NCBI GenBank assembly: GCA_016297535.1
Contig: JAEDGL010000015.1
Span: 1-26,302, forward strand
Source: Clostridia bacterium
Lineage (GTDB): Bacteria; Bacillota; Clostridia; Christensenellales; Aristaeellaceae
Reading direction: 5' to 3'
Length of the DNA stretch: 26,302 nt
Under the pieces are notes generated by a model. That model saw nothing but the letters and a program-made list of their open reading frames with translations. It made no database searches and was not told where the DNA came from. Positions 24,105 through 26,302 of this stretch are shown piece by piece. Both the position numbers and the translations under genes were made by a program. Within the stretch, counting starts at the first letter, position 1. Every line of letters starts with the position of its first letter.

Positions 24105-24908
24105 ATGGGTATTCAGAGTATTCTTTACTTTGTGGTTTCGCTGTGCGCTTCTGTGGCCGGGGCGATTTGCGGCATTGGCGGAGGCGTCATCATCAAACCG
24201 ACGCTGGATTGCTTCGGCTGGGATAGTGTAGCAGCTATCAGCTTTTTAAGCAGCTGCACAGTATTTTCAATGGCAGCTTATTCTGTAAGCAAAAACCTGC
24301 TTAGCAAAGGAAGCAAAACCAAATTGAATGTAGTACAGATGAGCCCATTGGCGATTGGTTCAATTTTGGGCGGCATCATGGGCAATCGCTTGTTTTCGTC
24401 AATCAAAAACAGTTTTGCCGCTCCTGATACCGTGGGTGCTGTGCAGGCGATTTGTTTGTTTGCTGTAACTGCTGTCGTAGTAATTTATACCATCCGTAAG
24501 CAGCAAATACGGACACGCCAGGTGAATGGACCGGTCCAAGGTGCTCTGATTGGGATGGGTCTTGGAGCGTGCTCCAGTTTTCTGGGAATTGGCGGAGGAC
24601 CGATCAATTTGATGGTACTTGGTTATTTTTACAGCATGGACAGCAAAACGGCAGCTGCAAGCAGCCTGTATGTTATTTTGTTCAGCCAAGCAGCCAGCAT
24701 CACAACAACATTCCTTAATGGCACCACGCCCGCTGTAAACTGGATCATCTGGGGGCTGCTGGTTGCAGGCGGCATTTGGGGCGGTGTTCTTGGCCGCAAA
24801 CTAAATGCAAGGATGAGCAATGAACAGATTGACAAACTGTTCATTGGCATGATGGGTGTTATCATGTTGATTTGTGTATACAACGCGTGGCGCTTTGCAA
24901 CGCTGTAA
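24105..24908 (+). CDS. TauE/SafE family membrane transporter
   Basis: A 267-residue membrane protein of the TauE/SafE (sulfite, sulfonate or sulfoacetate exporter) family. It has about eight hydrophobic segments in two related halves, each with the GIGGG signature (23-27 and 161-165). The first is followed by VIIKP and the second by PINLM. The start has AAGGTGAG. It is divergent from the anaerobic maturase, and the pair makes sense if the cell must get rid of sulfate or sulfite released from sulfated glycans. The family also includes exporters of other small anions, so the transported ion is an inference. Confidence 0.9.
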   Translation: MGIQSILYFVVSLCASVAGAICGIGGGVIIKPTLDCFGWDSVAAISFLSSCTVFSMAAYSVSKNLLSKGSKTKLNVVQMSPLAIGSILGGIMGNRLFSSIKNSFAAPDTVGAVQAICLFAVTAVVVIYTIRKQQIRTRQVNGPVQGALIGMGLGACSSFLGIGGGPINLMVLGYFYSMDSKTAAASSLYVILFSQAASITTTFLNGTTPAVNWIIWGLLVAGGIWGGVLGRKLNARMSNEQIDKLFIGMMGVIMLICVYNAWRFATL

Positions 24909-24920
24909 AGCAACCAAAAG

Positions 24921-24989
24921 GGCGCGTTGCAAAACGCCCCATAAAAAACAACGAGGGAAGGGAACCGAAAGGCTAACCAACCCTCGTTG
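24921..24989 (+). terminator. Two inverted repeats after the TauE/SafE gene
   Basis: The first repeat is GCGTT/AACGC around GCAA (24924-24937), flanked by GGG and CCC with a C mismatch. The second is CAACGAGGG (24949-24957) with its exact complement CCCTCGTTG (24981-24989) across a 23-base loop. Neither has a proper T-run on the plus strand. They may act as a Rho-assisted end signal, or the second could be an edge of mobile DNA. Confidence 0.4.
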
Positions 24990-25008
24990 CTTGCTTTAGA
25001 ATGAATGT

Positions 25009-25284
25009 GTGAAAAAACCTCTAAAACAAGAACAGTATAAGGTATATGAGAGAAATGGTCAACTGTTCTTTTCATTCAACACTGAAGCAAAGGTACCGCA
25101 AAATGCACAGAAAACAAAGAAATTCCGTTCTCAGATCGGACGCATTGAAAACATGCGCTACGATCCGCAGGAAGATGTCTTTCTCTGCGCGCAGGACCGC
25201 AGGCTCCTGTGCAGGAAAGAGCAGACGGAAATGGTATCGGGTAAGCCTGTGACCACGGAATGGTACAGATACCTGTGTGATTGA
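25009..25284 (+). pseudogene. Remnant of an IS1182-type transposase
   Basis: A 91-codon frame that matches, by pattern, the C-terminal half of IS1182-like transposases: FRSQIGRIENMRYDPQEDVFLCAQDRRLLCR corresponds to the usual IGR-ENM-YDP-D-Y-C block. It breaks off after YRYLCD, just before the conserved Cys-rich ending. The N-terminal catalytic portion is missing and stop codons lie directly upstream. No intact ends of the element are visible. It marks past insertion activity in this accessory segment. Confidence 0.7.
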
Positions 25285-25379
25285 AAAATGGTTATCTAAC
25301 GTTGCATAGTCACAAGTACGAAAACCCGGTACAAATAGCCGAAAGCCTGACCGCTGCAAGTAGGTAATATTCCCTTATG

Positions 25380-25401
25380 CTTATGATGGCAGTATCATAA
25401 G
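25380..25401 (+). promoter_or_regulatory. Inverted repeat at the XRE gene ribosome site
   Basis: CTTATGAT (25380-25387) and ATCATAAG (25394-25401) are exact complements across GGCAGT. The last base is the first G of the GGAGGG ribosome site. It suits an autoregulatory operator of the XRE protein, or an RNA hairpin that limits its translation. Confidence 0.6.
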
Positions 25402-25415
25402 GAGGGAATCTACTG

Positions 25416-25769
25416 ATGGTATTAGAAAAACAAAAGAATCTCGCAGAAAACCTCAGAAATCTTCGTATAGCACGAGGACTTTCCTACACGGAATTCTCAA
25501 AAGAACTGGATATACCCAAAGCAACACTTCAATCCATTCTGGCAGATGGACAGACTTCCCTTCATACGGCGATTCACATTTCGGAGAAGCTATCGATACC
25601 TTTGGATACACTCACAAACAGTAGGCTTTCTTCGCAGCTGATCAAGAATTTTGATGGCTTTATGTCCAGGTTTGCCTGGTTTGATCGTTTAAATCATGAA
25701 CAGCAGGAAGCCGTTTGTCATCATGTAATGGCGCTTGTTCAGCTAATGCAGGAGGGTGGGCATGAATAA
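25416..25769 (+). CDS. XRE-family (Cro/CI-like) DNA-binding protein
   Basis: A 117-residue regulator with an N-terminal helix-turn-helix of the Cro/CI type. LAENLRNLRIARGLSYTEFSKELDIPKATLQSIL spans about 9-42, and the domain ends near SIPLDTLTN. The C-terminal part (70-117) is helical and may mediate dimerisation. The start follows AAGGAGGG. The last codons overlap the next gene (ATGAATAA), so the pair is translationally coupled. Such small XRE genes with a zinc-ribbon partner are common in mobile and phage-related DNA of Firmicutes. Its target is probably its own inverted repeat. Confidence 0.88.
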   Translation: MVLEKQKNLAENLRNLRIARGLSYTEFSKELDIPKATLQSILADGQTSLHTAIHISEKLSIPLDTLTNSRLSSQLIKNFDGFMSRFAWFDRLNHEQQEAVCHHVMALVQLMQEGGHE

Positions 25770-26016
25770 ACACTCTTCCATGCTGAAATCTGACCAATAT
25801 ATAGAGCCACATCGCATTCCTTTGTGTGTTACACATGCGCTTCGTCTTCCTTCTGGATATATATTTCCAATATGTCCGGCTTGTGGTATCACGCTGGAAT
25901 GGGAGTATCAGAATTACTGTGATCGATGCGGGCAGTGCCTTGAGTGGCGCTATTACAGCAAAGCAACGGTTGTGATTTGGTCAAAAGAGTATGGCACTAC
26001 GAGGTTGAATGAATAA
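25762..26016 (+). CDS. Small zinc-ribbon protein
   Basis: An 84-residue hypothetical protein. The ATG at 25762 follows GGAGGG with good spacing and overlaps the end of the XRE gene by 8 bases. Two Cys pairs, CPAC and CDRC followed by GQC, form a zinc-ribbon-like knuckle at about residues 37-57, with an aromatic segment LEWEYQNY between them and LEWRYY after. The N-terminal part contains RIPLCVTHALRLPSGYIFPI. I recognise the layout from mobile-element genes but no function. It ends before a strong plus-strand terminator. Confidence 0.8.
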   Translation: MNKHSSMLKSDQYIEPHRIPLCVTHALRLPSGYIFPICPACGITLEWEYQNYCDRCGQCLEWRYYSKATVVIWSKEYGTTRLNE

Positions 26017-26028
26017 ACGGGCGCAAAA

Positions 26029-26056
26029 TGCACCCACTCTTGCATCCATGGGTGCA
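26029..26056 (+). repeat. Competing inverted repeats after the zinc-ribbon gene
   Basis: TGCACCCA (26029-26036) is the exact complement of TGGGTGCA (26049-26056), and TGCATCCA (26041-26048) is a near copy that could pair with the same partner. This allows two alternative stems just before the terminator. Confidence 0.5.
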
Positions 26057-26094
26057 ATCGTCCATTGTATCAAAATCAACCGGTTTAGCCAATG

Positions 26095-26132
26095 GAGCTT
26101 TTTCCAAAAAGGAAAGGCTCTTTTTTATTTTT
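26095..26132 (+). terminator. Rho-independent terminator of the XRE/zinc-ribbon unit
   Basis: GAGCTTTTTCC pairs with GGAAAGGCTC across an A-rich loop, with one imperfect position. It is followed by a long T-run (TTTTTTATTTTT). It reads in the plus direction and faces the tRNA terminator coming from the other side. Confidence 0.8.
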
Positions 26133-26185
26133 CTGGCACAAGAACATGATTCGGCGTTGCTTCGCTTTTTCTTGCCGCTTTGCAT

Positions 26186-26219
26186 AGAAAAAGACCGTTG
26201 ACTGCTTTGTCAACGGTCT
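26186..26219 (-). terminator. Rho-independent terminator of the tRNA-Gly transcript
   Basis: AGACCGTTGAC (26192-26202) and GTCAACGGTCT (26209-26219) form a perfect 11-bp stem with a 6-base loop. On the minus strand it is followed by TTTTTC. A smaller hairpin, CCTTCC/GGAAGG (26223-26238), lies between it and the tRNA. Confidence 0.85.
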
Positions 26220-26248
26220 GAACCTTCCGCCCGGAAGGCTGTTTGCAA

Positions 26249-26302
26249 TGGAGCGGTAGACGAGATTCGAACTCGCGACATCCACCTTGGCAAGGTGGCA
26301 CT
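26249..26302 (-). tRNA. tRNA-Gly(GCC), 3' part, cut by the window edge
   Basis: Read on the minus strand, the fragment has the anticodon arm CCACCTTGCCAAGGTGG with anticodon GCC. The T-arm is GCGAG-TTCGAAT-CTCGT, and the acceptor strand CTACCGC is followed by T and an encoded CCA. The D-arm and the 5' acceptor strand lie beyond the window. The anticodon stem is perfectly paired, so the gene looks intact. Confidence 0.93.

Noticed and set aside
18281..24908. A sulfoquinovose (sulfoglycolysis) pathway
   Set aside because: An isomerase and a TauE/SafE exporter are present, but there is no GH31 sulfoquinovosidase, transaldolase or transketolase, or sulfolactaldehyde enzyme, and the glycosidase is GH2.
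1..26302. CRISPR array, toxin-antitoxin pair or phage module
   Set aside because: No regularly spaced repeats, no toxin-like partner and no phage structural genes are visible. The XRE/zinc-ribbon pair alone is not enough to call a toxin-antitoxin system.

Overview
The window looks like a carbohydrate-use locus from a Bacillota (probably Clostridia, gut-type) genome. The signs are near-consensus AGGAGG ribosome binding sites, LplB/LplC-type sugar permeases, an anaerobic (radical SAM) sulfatase maturase and a PocR/AraC regulator. The lineage is an inference; nothing here fixes genus or species.

Layout. (a) 240-9941, minus strand: a sulfatase; then a DUF1343/NamZ-like protein with a HAD phosphatase; then an operon of a GDPD-like protein, a sugar-binding protein, two permeases, a second GDPD-like protein and a PHP phosphoesterase. 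(b) 9942-10386: a divergent control region holding a perfect 26-bp palindrome and direct repeats. (c) 10387-22582, plus strand: a second sugar-binding protein and two permeases, a GH2 glycosidase, a canonical exported GDPD, a ROK sugar kinase, an L-fucose/L-arabinose isomerase-family protein, a stand-alone GatZ/KbaZ-family (PF08013) protein, a GmhB-like phosphatase and a PocR-AraC regulator. (d) 22583-26302: a visibly more AT-rich segment with different codon use. It carries the anaerobic sulfatase maturase, a TauE/SafE exporter, a broken IS1182-type transposase, an XRE regulator with a zinc-ribbon gene, and the 3' part of a tRNA-Gly.

How the parts may work together. Two importers that lack their own ATPase bring in oligosaccharides. 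Cytoplasmic hydrolases (GH2, sulfatase, DUF1343, GDPD-like, PHP, HAD) remove sugars, sulfate and phosphate groups. The plus-strand enzymes fit a short route to glycolysis: GH2 releases an aldose, the isomerase makes the ketose, the ROK kinase phosphorylates it, and the GatZ-family protein acts as a ketose-6-phosphate 4-epimerase. For galactose this would be galactose, tagatose, tagatose-6-P, fructose-6-P, with no aldolase. The sulfatase has the cysteine-type active site that the nearby maturase would activate, and the TauE/SafE protein could export the released sulfur anion. The most unusual items are the two GDPD-like proteins whose PENT metal-binding Glu is replaced by Cys, this possible isomerase-kinase-epimerase pathway, and the structured control region between the divergent operons.
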